Below, piece by piece: positions 6,582-15,000 of a DNA stretch of 32,548 bases. The translations under genes were made by a program, and so were the position numbers. Under the pieces are notes generated by a model. The model searched no databases and was not told the DNA's origin. It saw nothing but the letters and a program-made list of their open reading frames with translations. The DNA is from an uncultured Chitinophagaceae bacterium. GTDB taxonomy: Bacteria > Bacteroidota > Bacteroidia > Chitinophagales > Chitinophagaceae. Location: contig CAISCV010000219.1 in assembly GCA_903883945.1 (NCBI GenBank), positions 1 through 32,548 on the forward strand. Direction: 5' to 3'. The first letter of the stretch is position 1, and each line of letters begins with the position of its first letter.

Positions 6582-8660
6582 ATGAAACAAGACTTACTGT
6601 TAAACATCATTACTTTCAGCCCACCAGAAGGGAATCAAACATTTGCTTTTTACAAAGAAAAACAAGAAAGTTATTATCCCGTGTTTAAGGATGATTTGCA
6701 AGGGCTTTTGGATGATGTTCTTACTCCTTTGGAATTAGAGGAGCTTGATCGGTTGTACACTGATTTTCAAGAACCAAAAGAAGGTGCATTGCTGTTGGAT
6801 ATTGATTTGTCTGTTAGCACCCGTTTTGCAAACCATTATTACCGTTTTCTCATCAGGGATCACTTTAAGGGTATTGCAGATATTATTCATGAAAATTTTA
6901 CCAGCGAAACCGAAGTGTGGTTTCACAATCCAGAGAAAAGTACCGACAAGTTCAAAATTTATAACCAGTTTACATTAAAAGTGCAGTTCGGTAGGGTGAG
7001 CGACAAACCCGAGTTGGTGGTTTCTTTCGATGGTACAACCAAAGTATTAACAAAACCTATTTCCCAAATCTACAACTTCAATACTAACTTATACAATTGG
7101 ATGGTTTGCAATGGGGTAATCTATAAATGGAAGTTCAAACCACCCGAAGTAAATAATCAACCCCATAATTGTTACCCTATTTTAAGTAATGAACTCAAAC
7201 CACATTTCGAAATAGCTTTTGATGTACCTAATCTACAAAACCGTTATCCCCAGTACCTACAAATATTACAAGCTTTCTACACAAAGTATTTAGATACCGT
7301 TGCTTTTCGCAAAATTATTCCATTGTCTTTAGACGGCTTTCTTAAACCATCCTCCAACCAAGTCAGGGTTATTGGTTCTACTTCAAACGATTTGTTGTAT
7401 GGTTCGGGAAAGACAGGCAAAGAACCGAAGAAAGATTTTAAGTCTAAAGGTCCATACCAGTTGCCTACCAAGCCAAGTAATTTTAAGTTTTTTTTCATTT
7501 ATCAGGCTTCCGACAAATTAGGTGCTGTAACCGAATTATACAGGTACTTGCATAGTGGTTATAAAGATGATAGGTTTCCATTTCCAAAAATGCAAGATTA
7601 CATCAAAGTACCCTTCGAGTTAGACATTGCAAACAATATAGAATTCTACACGGTACAAAATGCAGTAGCTACAATTAGGAATGCAATAAAGAATGCAGAA
7701 TGGTTGCCCGATACACAATATTTGGCATTATTTGTCAATCCCGTTCCTAAGCTAGAAAAAGATGAAACAAAGAAAAATATCTATTACCAAATAAAAGAAA
7801 TTCTCTTGTACGAAGGAGTTCTTTCTCAAGTAATCAAAAGCGAACACCTTTTCAAAAACGGCAAACCCAATTCATTTTTCAATACATTTTTGCCCCACAT
7901 CGAAATTGCAATGCTTGCAAAGTTGGGTGGTGTTCCATGGAGGCTCAACAGACCCACTAATAACGAATTAATAGTGGGTGTCGGTGCATTCTATTCTGCC
8001 ACCCGCAAATCAAGGTTTGTCGGTTCTGCATTTTGTTTCAATAACGAAGGTATTTTCAAAGGCTTCGATTGTTTCAAGGGCGATGACACCATAAGTCTTG
8101 CAGGTTCAATCAGGGAGGCAGTGGCAAAGTTCATAGCAATTAATTATACAGCCTCTCGGCTCATTATTCATTTCTACAAAGACATAGGTAAAAAAGAATT
8201 AGAACACATATTAAAAACACTACATACACTAGGCTTAAATATTCCAGTTATTATAGTAACCATCAATAAAACAGAAAGTAAAGAATTGATAGGCTTCGAT
8301 GTTTCCGATCCTTATAACTTGATGCCATATAGTGGCACAATTATAAAGGTTGGCAAATCAGAGTATTTACTTTTCAATAACACACGTTATGATGCTGTTT
8401 CAAAACCAGCACAAAAAGAATATCACTTCCCGGTAAAAATTGCATTGTCAGCTACAATAGAGGGTATGTTAGATGATATGGATTTGGTAGAGCAGTTAAT
8501 AGACCAGGTATATCAGTTCAGTCGTATGTATTGGAAAAGCACCAATCAGCAGAGTTTGCCAGTCACTATAAAATACCCCGAAATGGTGGCAGAAATTTAC
8601 CCCTATTTCCAACACGATAAACTCCCTGATTTCGGAAAGGAGAGTTTATGGTTTTTGTAA
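6582..8660 (+). CDS. Prokaryotic Argonaute (PIWI), apparently catalytically inactive
   Basis: A 692-residue Argonaute, longer than typical short pAgos (about 450-520). Residues 1-380 would form N/linker/PAZ-like parts that I cannot delimit firmly. A MID domain follows, with Y402, K405 and Q416 (YQIK...GVLSQVIK) in the 5'-phosphate pocket pattern and the hallmark KLGGVPWRL. The PIWI domain starts near 460 and ends with QVYQFSRMYW and LPVTIKYPEMVAEI. The first catalytic Asp position reads VGVGAF, giving G468. The second, usually HRDG, reads HFYKDIG (530-536). Slicing is therefore unlikely, and it probably acts as a guide-directed sensor. The start is 22 nt after the Fic stop, so it is in the same operon. 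No nuclease, TIR or Sir2 partner is adjacent. Confidence 0.92.
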   Translation: MKQDLLLNIITFSPPEGNQTFAFYKEKQESYYPVFKDDLQGLLDDVLTPLELEELDRLYTDFQEPKEGALLLDIDLSVSTRFANHYYRFLIRDHFKGIADIIHENFTSETEVWFHNPEKSTDKFKIYNQFTLKVQFGRVSDKPELVVSFDGTTKVLTKPISQIYNFNTNLYNWMVCNGVIYKWKFKPPEVNNQPHNCYPILSNELKPHFEIAFDVPNLQNRYPQYLQILQAFYTKYLDTVAFRKIIPLSLDGFLKPSSNQVRVIGSTSNDLLYGSGKTGKEPKKDFKSKGPYQLPTKPSNFKFFFIYQASDKLGAVTELYRYLHSGYKDDRFPFPKMQDYIKVPFELDIANNIEFYTVQNAVATIRNAIKNAEWLPDTQYLALFVNPVPKLEKDETKKNIYYQIKEILLYEGVLSQVIKSEHLFKNGKPNSFFNTFLPHIEIAMLAKLGGVPWRLNRPTNNELIVGVGAFYSATRKSRFVGSAFCFNNEGIFKGFDCFKGDDTISLAGSIREAVAKFIAINYTASRLIIHFYKDIGKKELEHILKTLHTLGLNIPVIIVTINKTESKELIGFDVSDPYNLMPYSGTIIKVGKSEYLLFNNTRYDAVSKPAQKEYHFPVKIALSATIEGMLDDMDLVEQLIDQVYQFSRMYWKSTNQQSLPVTIKYPEMVAEIYPYFQHDKLPDFGKESLWFL

Positions 8661-8766
8661 TTTTTATTTTTTAAATTTTGTCCCATAAATTTTTTGTTAG
8701 CATCTTTCTACCATATCTGGAATGATGACTTCATTCTTTTCTTTATAATTTTCTTTAGACAATAAG

Positions 8767-8796
8767 TTTAATAGCTAATATTGCATCGTAATTTTG
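8767..8796 (+). promoter_or_regulatory. Housekeeping-type promoter of the ECF sigma gene
   Basis: TAATTTTG (8789-8796) matches the Bacteroidota TAnnTTTG -7 box, with TTTA (8767-8770) 18 nt upstream as the -33 box. Transcription would start about 20 nt before the coding start. This separates the sigma operon from the Argonaute operon, although no clear terminator is visible between them. Confidence 0.5.
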
Positions 8797-8818
8797 CAAA
8801 ATAATCAACAACTTTTTG

Positions 8819-9364
8819 GTGTTAGAACTAGTCATAGCGTTAAAAAATGATGACAAAAGAGCTTTCGAAAAGGTCTATTATACCAACTACGAAAAGTTGT
8901 ACAATTATTACAAAGCTAAGACAGGTTCAGAATTTATTGGCGAAGAATTGGCGCAGGAAGCTTTCATAAAATTGTGGGTATACCGAAAAACACTTTCTGA
9001 AGAACACAGCATCGAAACACAGCTTTTCCGTATAGCTAAAACAATATTTATAGACACACTAAAGAAGCGGAAACTTGAAATAGTTTATATGGATGAAATT
9101 GGCAACCTTGATATTTCAGATGAAGCCATTAATCAGTTGGACTCCAAGGAATTTGCCAGACAGGTGGACACTCATATTGACAACCTGCCGCCAATTAGAA
9201 AAAAGGTATTCAAATTGAGTCGCTTAGAAGGTCTTTCACACAATGAAATTGCAAAACTGTTATCTATATCCCCAAAAAGTGTGAATAATCATATTACAAA
9301 AGCCATTAAACAATTAAAAGAAATGATAGGTATTGTCATCACCATAATCATATCTATTTTTTAA
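8819..9364 (+). CDS. ECF-type RNA polymerase sigma-70 factor
   Basis: A sigma factor of about 181 residues. Region 2 spans about 10-75 (DKRAFEKVYYTNYEKLYNYY, EELAQEAFIKLWVYR) and region 4 about 118-165 (LPPIRKKVFKLSRLEGLSHN then IAKLLSISPKSVNNHITKAI). A hydrophobic C-terminal tail (IGIVITIIISIF) is often seen in FecI-like sigma factors of Bacteroidota. There is no ATG at the right place; GTG 8819 is chosen, with TTG 8816 just before it as an alternative. It is followed by a FecR-type anti-sigma gene and a SusCD locus. Three promoters in the locus share one bipartite motif, so it probably drives those genes and its own regulator. Confidence 0.92.
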   Translation: MLELVIALKNDDKRAFEKVYYTNYEKLYNYYKAKTGSEFIGEELAQEAFIKLWVYRKTLSEEHSIETQLFRIAKTIFIDTLKKRKLEIVYMDEIGNLDISDEAINQLDSKEFARQVDTHIDNLPPIRKKVFKLSRLEGLSHNEIAKLLSISPKSVNNHITKAIKQLKEMIGIVITIIISIF

Positions 9365-9388
9365 TTCAATTAATTTTTATTTAGAGTA

Positions 9389-9412
9389 GGTATAGTACGA
9401 TTAAAATTCGTA
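9389..9412 (+). promoter_or_regulatory. Putative ECF promoter before fecR-like gene
   Basis: GGTATA (9389-9394), exactly 12 nt, then TTCGTA (9407-9412), 23 nt before the anti-sigma start. The same boxes with the same spacing occur at 10607-10630 and 18119-18142. It lacks the 15-nt upstream element seen at those two sites. Confidence 0.7.
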
Positions 9413-9435
9413 TATAAGGGTTAAAGGAAGAAACA

Positions 9436-10524
9436 ATGGAATTAAGTGAGGAATCAATAAAACAATTTATACAAGGCCAGTTATCAATAAAAGAAGCTAA
9501 AGAAGTAGTTGCATTATTGGATGCTAACCCAAATTGGGTCAATCAATATTTCACAGAAACAGAATGGGATGCCATAAGAGAGACAGAAATAGAAAAACTA
9601 AGTCAAGAAAAATTGCAACAAGTCTTTGCTTTAATACAATCAAAAGCATTTGTGAATGATAAGCAAAAAGCAAAGCCACGGGTGATCTATATGTGGGTAG
9701 CTGCTGCTTCTGTGGCTGCGGCAGTTTTATTATTTTTTGTAAGTGGTTGGTGGCTACGTGAAAATTTGATTAATAAAAGTACAGTCGTCACTATCGTCAA
9801 TAATACCCTTTACAGGTATAACAACACAGATACCGTTCAATTATTTGCATTGTCGGATGGTTCATCAATAGAATTGAATCCGAAATCAAGCGTTAGCTAT
9901 TTACAGCAATTCCCGAAGGAAAGAAGGGTGATAAAATTAATCGGAAATGCTCTTTTTAAGGTGGCAAAAGATAAGCACCGCCCCTTTGAAGTACAAGCTG
10001 CTGGCTTTTCCACAGTTGCATTGGGTACTTCTTTTAGGGTAATTGCCAACCCCAATGAAACCATATTTACTGTAAAATTATATACTGGTAAAGTAGTTAT
10101 TAGTAAAACTGATTCTTCAATTGGAAGTCATTTCAATAATATTTTCTTATATCCCAATCAGCAATTAGTGATTAATACCGTTACTTCTGGTAGTGATGTA
10201 GCTTTAATCAATACCAATGGTGGTAATAACAACGAGGAAGTAGTCAATGAAAAAGCTACCCCTTCCAAAAAATTGGACTGGGATAAATATATAGTGGACA
10301 ATCAATTGAAGTTTGCAAGTACGCCGTTGAGTACTATTTTCTCGGTGGTGGAATATCATTATAATATCTCTATCATCTGTGAGCCAAGTGTAATTCAAGG
10401 CATCGTTTTTTCGGGTACATTCAATAAAGGTGATCAAGTACAAACTGTTTTAACAACCCTTACATCTATCAATCACTTAAACTTGTTGAAAAGAGGAAAA
10501 AATCAATATAAAGTGACTAAATAA
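9436..10524 (+). CDS. FecR-family anti-sigma factor
   Basis: A 362-residue inner-membrane anti-sigma protein. Residues 1-80 are a cytoplasmic sigma-binding region. A single membrane span lies at about 84-106 (VAAASVAAAVLLFFVSGWWL). A periplasmic FecR domain follows (about 130-225, with LSDGSSIELNPKSSVSYL and FEVQAAGFSTVALGTSFRV), then a C-terminal DUF4974/STN-like domain (about 285-360). This is the standard architecture of FecR regulators paired with SusCD systems: the periplasmic part senses the state of a TonB-dependent transporter and the cytoplasmic part controls the ECF sigma factor. It has its own ECF-type promoter and ends before a strong terminator, so it is probably autoregulated. 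Confidence 0.93.
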   Translation: MELSEESIKQFIQGQLSIKEAKEVVALLDANPNWVNQYFTETEWDAIRETEIEKLSQEKLQQVFALIQSKAFVNDKQKAKPRVIYMWVAAASVAAAVLLFFVSGWWLRENLINKSTVVTIVNNTLYRYNNTDTVQLFALSDGSSIELNPKSSVSYLQQFPKERRVIKLIGNALFKVAKDKHRPFEVQAAGFSTVALGTSFRVIANPNETIFTVKLYTGKVVISKTDSSIGSHFNNIFLYPNQQLVINTVTSGSDVALINTNGGNNNEEVVNEKATPSKKLDWDKYIVDNQLKFASTPLSTIFSVVEYHYNISIICEPSVIQGIVFSGTFNKGDQVQTVLTTLTSINHLNLLKRGKNQYKVTK

Positions 10525-10554
10525 TTTTAAACTTACTTCCAATAGCTATACTCC

Positions 10555-10581
10555 AAGGCTGCCCAACTAAGGCAGCCTTTT
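10555..10581 (+). terminator. Intrinsic terminator after the anti-sigma gene
   Basis: AAGGCTGCC (10555-10563) and GGCAGCCTT (10571-10579) form a perfect 9-bp stem with a 7-nt loop, followed by TT and a T-rich stretch. It lies 30 nt after the anti-sigma stop. Confidence 0.85.
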
Positions 10582-10586
10582 CTGTG

Positions 10587-10630
10587 TTACCAAATTGTTA
10601 ATGGTGGGTATATAAAAAGTATTATTCGTA
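10587..10630 (+). promoter_or_regulatory. Putative ECF promoter with upstream palindrome, before first GDPD operon
   Basis: TTACCAAATTGTTAA (10587-10601), 5 nt, GGTATA (10607-10612), 12 nt, TTCGTA (10625-10630). The 15-mer is a near-palindrome (TTAcCAA-A-TTGtTAA). The same element occurs with identical spacing before susC. Start of the GDPD gene is 33 nt downstream of the -10-like box. Confidence 0.7.
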
Positions 10631-10663
10631 ATGATAGTTATTATTTAACAATTTTAATTATTT

Positions 10664-12013
10664 ATGATGAAAAAAAACATTTTGATTGCATGGTTATGTA
10701 TTATGAACCTTACAGTCTGCTTTGGACAAAACAGGGCCCAAACATTACGTAATCGCTACATAACACCTATAGCTGATGATGCAAATAGAATTTGGATAAT
10801 GGCGCACCGGGGTGCTTGGGACGAACAAAATCCAGAAAGTTCCTTGACTTCATTTCAAAACGCGGTTGCTTATGGTTTTGAAATTCTAGAATTGGATATG
10901 CGTTTTTCTGCATCTTACAATGTGAATGGATCGCCAAGTAGAGATATTATTTTACAACATGATAAATCTAATCAACGATCTGATTTTAGCAATGGAACTT
11001 GGAAGCCAGCAACAGGACTTTATAGTTATAGCGGTACACAAACTTTTGATGCTACTGCTATGAAGCCAAATAAAAGTATGGTTCCTTCTATAAATGGCGC
11101 AACCACCCCTTTGTCTTTTATTCTTTTGGATAAATTACTGCCCTTTACGTCTAATTCCTTAAATAGTATTGATGCTGCAGGTCCTACACCACCAATTTTA
11201 TTGAAACTTGATGGCAGCAACAGTACATCAAGCTTGTTGCATTTTCCAAAAACAGCTGTATATACAACCAATACTTCCAGCCCTAACTACAATGCCAGTT
11301 GGAACTCTTTTTATACTGCGGTAAACGGTAACATATTGTTGAACTTCGACAAGATGAAAGACCCCCAGGATTTTCAGGACACTTATGATTTAATGAACAA
11401 CAACGGTTTGTTGAGCCAATGTATTTTCAAAGCAAAAGGCATTAATCAATTTTCAGACCTCAATGCATTATTTGGCAATACAACAACAACTGTAAGAAAC
11501 CTGTCTAACATGATGTTTACGCCCATATTTACAAAATATGATTATGCAACCTTGGATGCAAATAGCAATATAACTGGGCCAAAAATGATAAATGGCGTTC
11601 CTATGACACAGGCTCAAATTCTTGCCGCTGCCGAGGCTACCGTAAACAGTTTAAATACAGCTAATGCAAATGGCCAAATTGTTTTCCCAGGATGCGAAAT
11701 TGTTTACGAGACAGATGCATCGGATCCAAATTTTGGTTGGCTGGCTTCTTTGGCAGATTATGTAAAAAATACGCTTGGTAAAAGAGTAGTACAGTTTTCT
11801 ACAAATATTGAAAATAGACAAGGTGCATGGTCTGGCACGGGTAATTATTGGTCTGCCTTAGTTGGTGCCCAAGTAAATTATTGGTCTTGGTTATACAATA
11901 ATCCTCCCCCTTCAATAAGCAATATCAAGGCGAGTGTATTTGTTGGCGACAAGCCATTGGAATTCAGGGCCTATCTAAATTCATTAGGTTATAACCAAAC
12001 CCCTATACAATAA
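10664..12013 (+). CDS. Glycerophosphodiester phosphodiesterase-like secreted protein
   Basis: A 449-residue protein with a Sec signal peptide (about 1-22, ending FGQ) and a GDPD-like TIM barrel. The catalytic pattern is present: H48-R49 (MAHRGAW), NPESS in place of PENT, E76-x-D78 (LELDM) and H99 (LQHD). The family hydrolyses glycerophosphodiesters to glycerol-3-phosphate and an alcohol using a metal ion. It is longer than usual because of insertions after residue 100. No lipobox is visible, so it is probably periplasmic or exported. It is 29 nt upstream of the giant LamG protein, under an ECF-type promoter, which links it to the SusCD locus. Substrate specificity is unknown; a related PI-phospholipase C-like activity cannot be excluded. 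Confidence 0.82.
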   Translation: MMKKNILIAWLCIMNLTVCFGQNRAQTLRNRYITPIADDANRIWIMAHRGAWDEQNPESSLTSFQNAVAYGFEILELDMRFSASYNVNGSPSRDIILQHDKSNQRSDFSNGTWKPATGLYSYSGTQTFDATAMKPNKSMVPSINGATTPLSFILLDKLLPFTSNSLNSIDAAGPTPPILLKLDGSNSTSSLLHFPKTAVYTTNTSSPNYNASWNSFYTAVNGNILLNFDKMKDPQDFQDTYDLMNNNGLLSQCIFKAKGINQFSDLNALFGNTTTTVRNLSNMMFTPIFTKYDYATLDANSNITGPKMINGVPMTQAQILAAAEATVNSLNTANANGQIVFPGCEIVYETDASDPNFGWLASLADYVKNTLGKRVVQFSTNIENRQGAWSGTGNYWSALVGAQVNYWSWLYNNPPPSISNIKASVFVGDKPLEFRAYLNSLGYNQTPIQ

Positions 12014-12042
12014 TTATTTCTAACTTCTTTAATTAAACAAAA

Positions 12043-15000
12043 ATGAAAAATATTTTTAATCGCATAATGCTATTAGCATTGTTGCTAGCGGTACTTGTTT
12101 CAGGTAAGACACAAACCCAATGGACGGGAAACTTAGCATATTCGTATGTGTTTAATGTAACAATACCCGCTAACACTATCAATTCAAGTGCCCCCCCAAG
12201 TTTAAACTCATTAATTGATTACCCTAACCATACAACAAACATTCAGTCATCTACTAGTACAACATTGTTATCTTTTTCTAACCCTGATGGAACTACCCAA
12301 GGTTTTGTAGGATTATATGCAAATATAAATAGTGGGCAATTGTTTCTTTCTTTTTGCCCAAATGCAACCCGTACAAGTGGCACCGCAAGCAGTGGGGTTC
12401 CCAATCGTACGCTCTACAATTTGTTTTATACCAAAGCGCACCTACAAAATGGTAGCAATGTTTTGAAAATCGTGATACAGTATGATTTAATTTATATTTT
12501 TTGCAATTCTGGCTCAGTGGCAACAGACATTATAGAGAATAATGGTGCTGGGGAAGGTGTGATGTGGTATAACAGTCAAAGTTTATTTTCAGTAGTGAAC
12601 CTTAAAACTTATCAAACGGCAAACAACAATAATGCTCCTTATTCTACCACAACTTTTTTGTCTAATGGCGCATCCACATCACAATATATAGCCGATGGTG
12701 CCACTACTTTTGCTGACCCGAAATTTGATTTCTTTGATTATGATTCGCCAACAATAACTCCTTCTGGATCAACAACTTTATGCAGTGGCAGTTCAGTAAC
12801 ACTCACATCTAGCTTGGGCACAAGCTATCTTTGGAGCGATGGGGAAGCCACTCAATCAATCACCGTTAACCCTACTTCAACAACTACCTACTCAGTTTCT
12901 GTTACAGATGCACAATCCGTTTCGCTCACCTCATCGCCAATTACAATTACTGTAAACCCTTTGCCGTCGGCAAAAATTGAACATACGGATAATTGGACAA
13001 CTCACTATTTTAGAGCAAAAAATGAAAGTACAAAAGACTATTTTGGTTTCGTTAATTGCAATTCTGGTTACTCTTTCCAATGGTATTATAATTATCAACC
13101 TACTAGTTATTGGTATAGTTTTTTTACTGGTCAAACAGGTACAGATTGTTCATTTTCTTTTCTTAAGAGTGGTGGATACAGCCCATCTTCAATGGGGCTT
13201 TGGGTAAAAGATAATTCTACTGGGTGTACGAATAATTATAACATTAGACCAAGTTCAGGTAATGGTCATTTCCATCTTCAAAATACTCCAACCATTTCCG
13301 ATTACTCTTCTAGTTCTGATGCCGTAAACCAAGGTGGGGCAGTAACATTAACCACCTCAAATCAAGATGCTACCTACGGTTATCCATTAGAGTATTTATG
13401 GAGTACGGATGCTGCTGGATTAAATATTGTGGGAGATTCATCTACAATTACTATTTATCCAGATACTACTGCTACTTACTATGTTACTTTGATTGACTCT
13501 AATGGTAATTATTCTACTTCGAGTGGCTTGCCAATAACAGTAAACAAATGGATAAGCCAGCCAAGGAACACAGGTAATGGGTTGAATTTTAATGGCACAA
13601 GTAACTATGTGTATATGCCTTCTACTGGTTCGTCATTTAACTTTGGAACTGGGGACTTTAGCATAGAGGCTTATGTTAATACTACAACACAGGTATCGAC
13701 AATATCGAATATAGTTGCTCATTATGATTCAACTAATTATAATAATTTCTATGCATTGACTATTGGACCAGATGGTACAGTAATGTTTGGTTTTAGTAAT
13801 GCAGGTGTTAACGGTTCAACAAGTATTATTGACGGTAAATGGCACCATATAGTAGGCGTAAGAAGTTCTGGACAATTGTATCTTTATATAGATGGTAAAT
13901 CAGATGCAACACCAGTTAGTTCAACGGCAACTTCAATAAGTTCAAATGGTGGGATATCTATTGGAAACATTGTTATATCAAACGTTCCAACTTATTTCTT
14001 CACGGGAAGTTTAGATGAGGTACGAGTTTGGAATACTGCCCTTTCTCAAACACAAATAAGGGCAAGGATGAATCAAGAATTGACCTTGCCACAAACTGGT
14101 TTAATTGTTTACTATAATTTTAACCAAGGGGTAGCAGGTAGCACCAATACTGGTTTGACTACGTTGATAGACAATTCAGGAAACGGGGTGAGTGGTACAT
14201 TATATAATTTTAGTTTAAGTGGTGTAACATCAAATTGGGTTGCAGGTACCAGCTTCAACAATACCCCTTTCACTACCAACTATTTAAATTTTAATGGAAA
14301 CAACTACGTTGCAATGCCTAAGTCCAGCACATTGGGTCTCTTGAATAATAGCTTTACAGTTGAGGCATTGGTCAATGTTAGCAATTTTTCTTCAGGCGAC
14401 CAAGCAATACTAGCAGACCCAACTAACTGTGATTTGCATTTAATTATACGAAACCAACATCCATACTTAGGTTTTTGTGGCAATGATTTACAAGGAAACA
14501 CTACAATGTCACCAGGGGTTTGGTACCATATTGCTTACGAGTATAATGCGAGTACAGGAACACAATCTATTTATGTAAATGGCGTGTTGGATAATTCTTC
14601 AACTGGTCATGGTGCACTTACCCAAGATGCTGTACTAGCTATTGGTAAATGTCCATGGGGTACTTTAACAGGTTCAGTTGATGAATTGAGGGTATGGAAT
14701 GTTGTACGAACTCCATCCCAAATTCAGAATGCAATGAATAGTGAATTGTCAGCAATGGACACTGCTGGCTTGGTTGCCTATTATAGCTTCGATCAAGGTA
14801 GTGCAGGCAACAACAATGCGGCTATTACTTCATTGGTTGATAAATCCATTTATAAGAACAATGGCACTTTGATGAATTTTGCTCTTTCGGGTGCTACATC
14901 CAATTGGATTACTGATGTCGCTGGTACTGCATCTGCAACCATCTGCGCAAGCAATACCTATCAATTGAGTGATACTAGTAACGGTGGTACTTGGTCAAGT

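Larger units (their letters stand above)
7..8660 (+). mobile_element. Integrative element core with Argonaute-Fic cargo (right end not located)
   Basis: The stretch combines a tRNA-Asn 3' fragment, an adjacent tyrosine recombinase, an excisionase-like HTH gene, a VirE_N-DUF3987 replication-type gene and a cargo operon (mobile mystery A, mobile mystery B, Argonaute). All are on the same strand with short gaps. No relaxase, coupling protein or tra gene is seen, so it resembles a small mobilisable or satellite-like island. The end given is only the end of the last clearly element-like gene. No second copy of the tRNA-Asn segment was found by eye downstream, so the element may extend past the window or its right end may have decayed. 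Confidence 0.65.

Noticed and set aside
6582-8660. Short pAgo of the SPARTA or SPARSA type
   Set aside because: The protein is 692 residues with a long N-terminal part, and no TIR-APAZ or Sir2-APAZ gene is next to it.
8661-10524. The sigma and anti-sigma genes as part of the Argonaute system
   Set aside because: The sigma gene has its own housekeeping-type promoter, and the shared ECF promoter motif links it to the SusCD genes downstream, not to the Argonaute operon.
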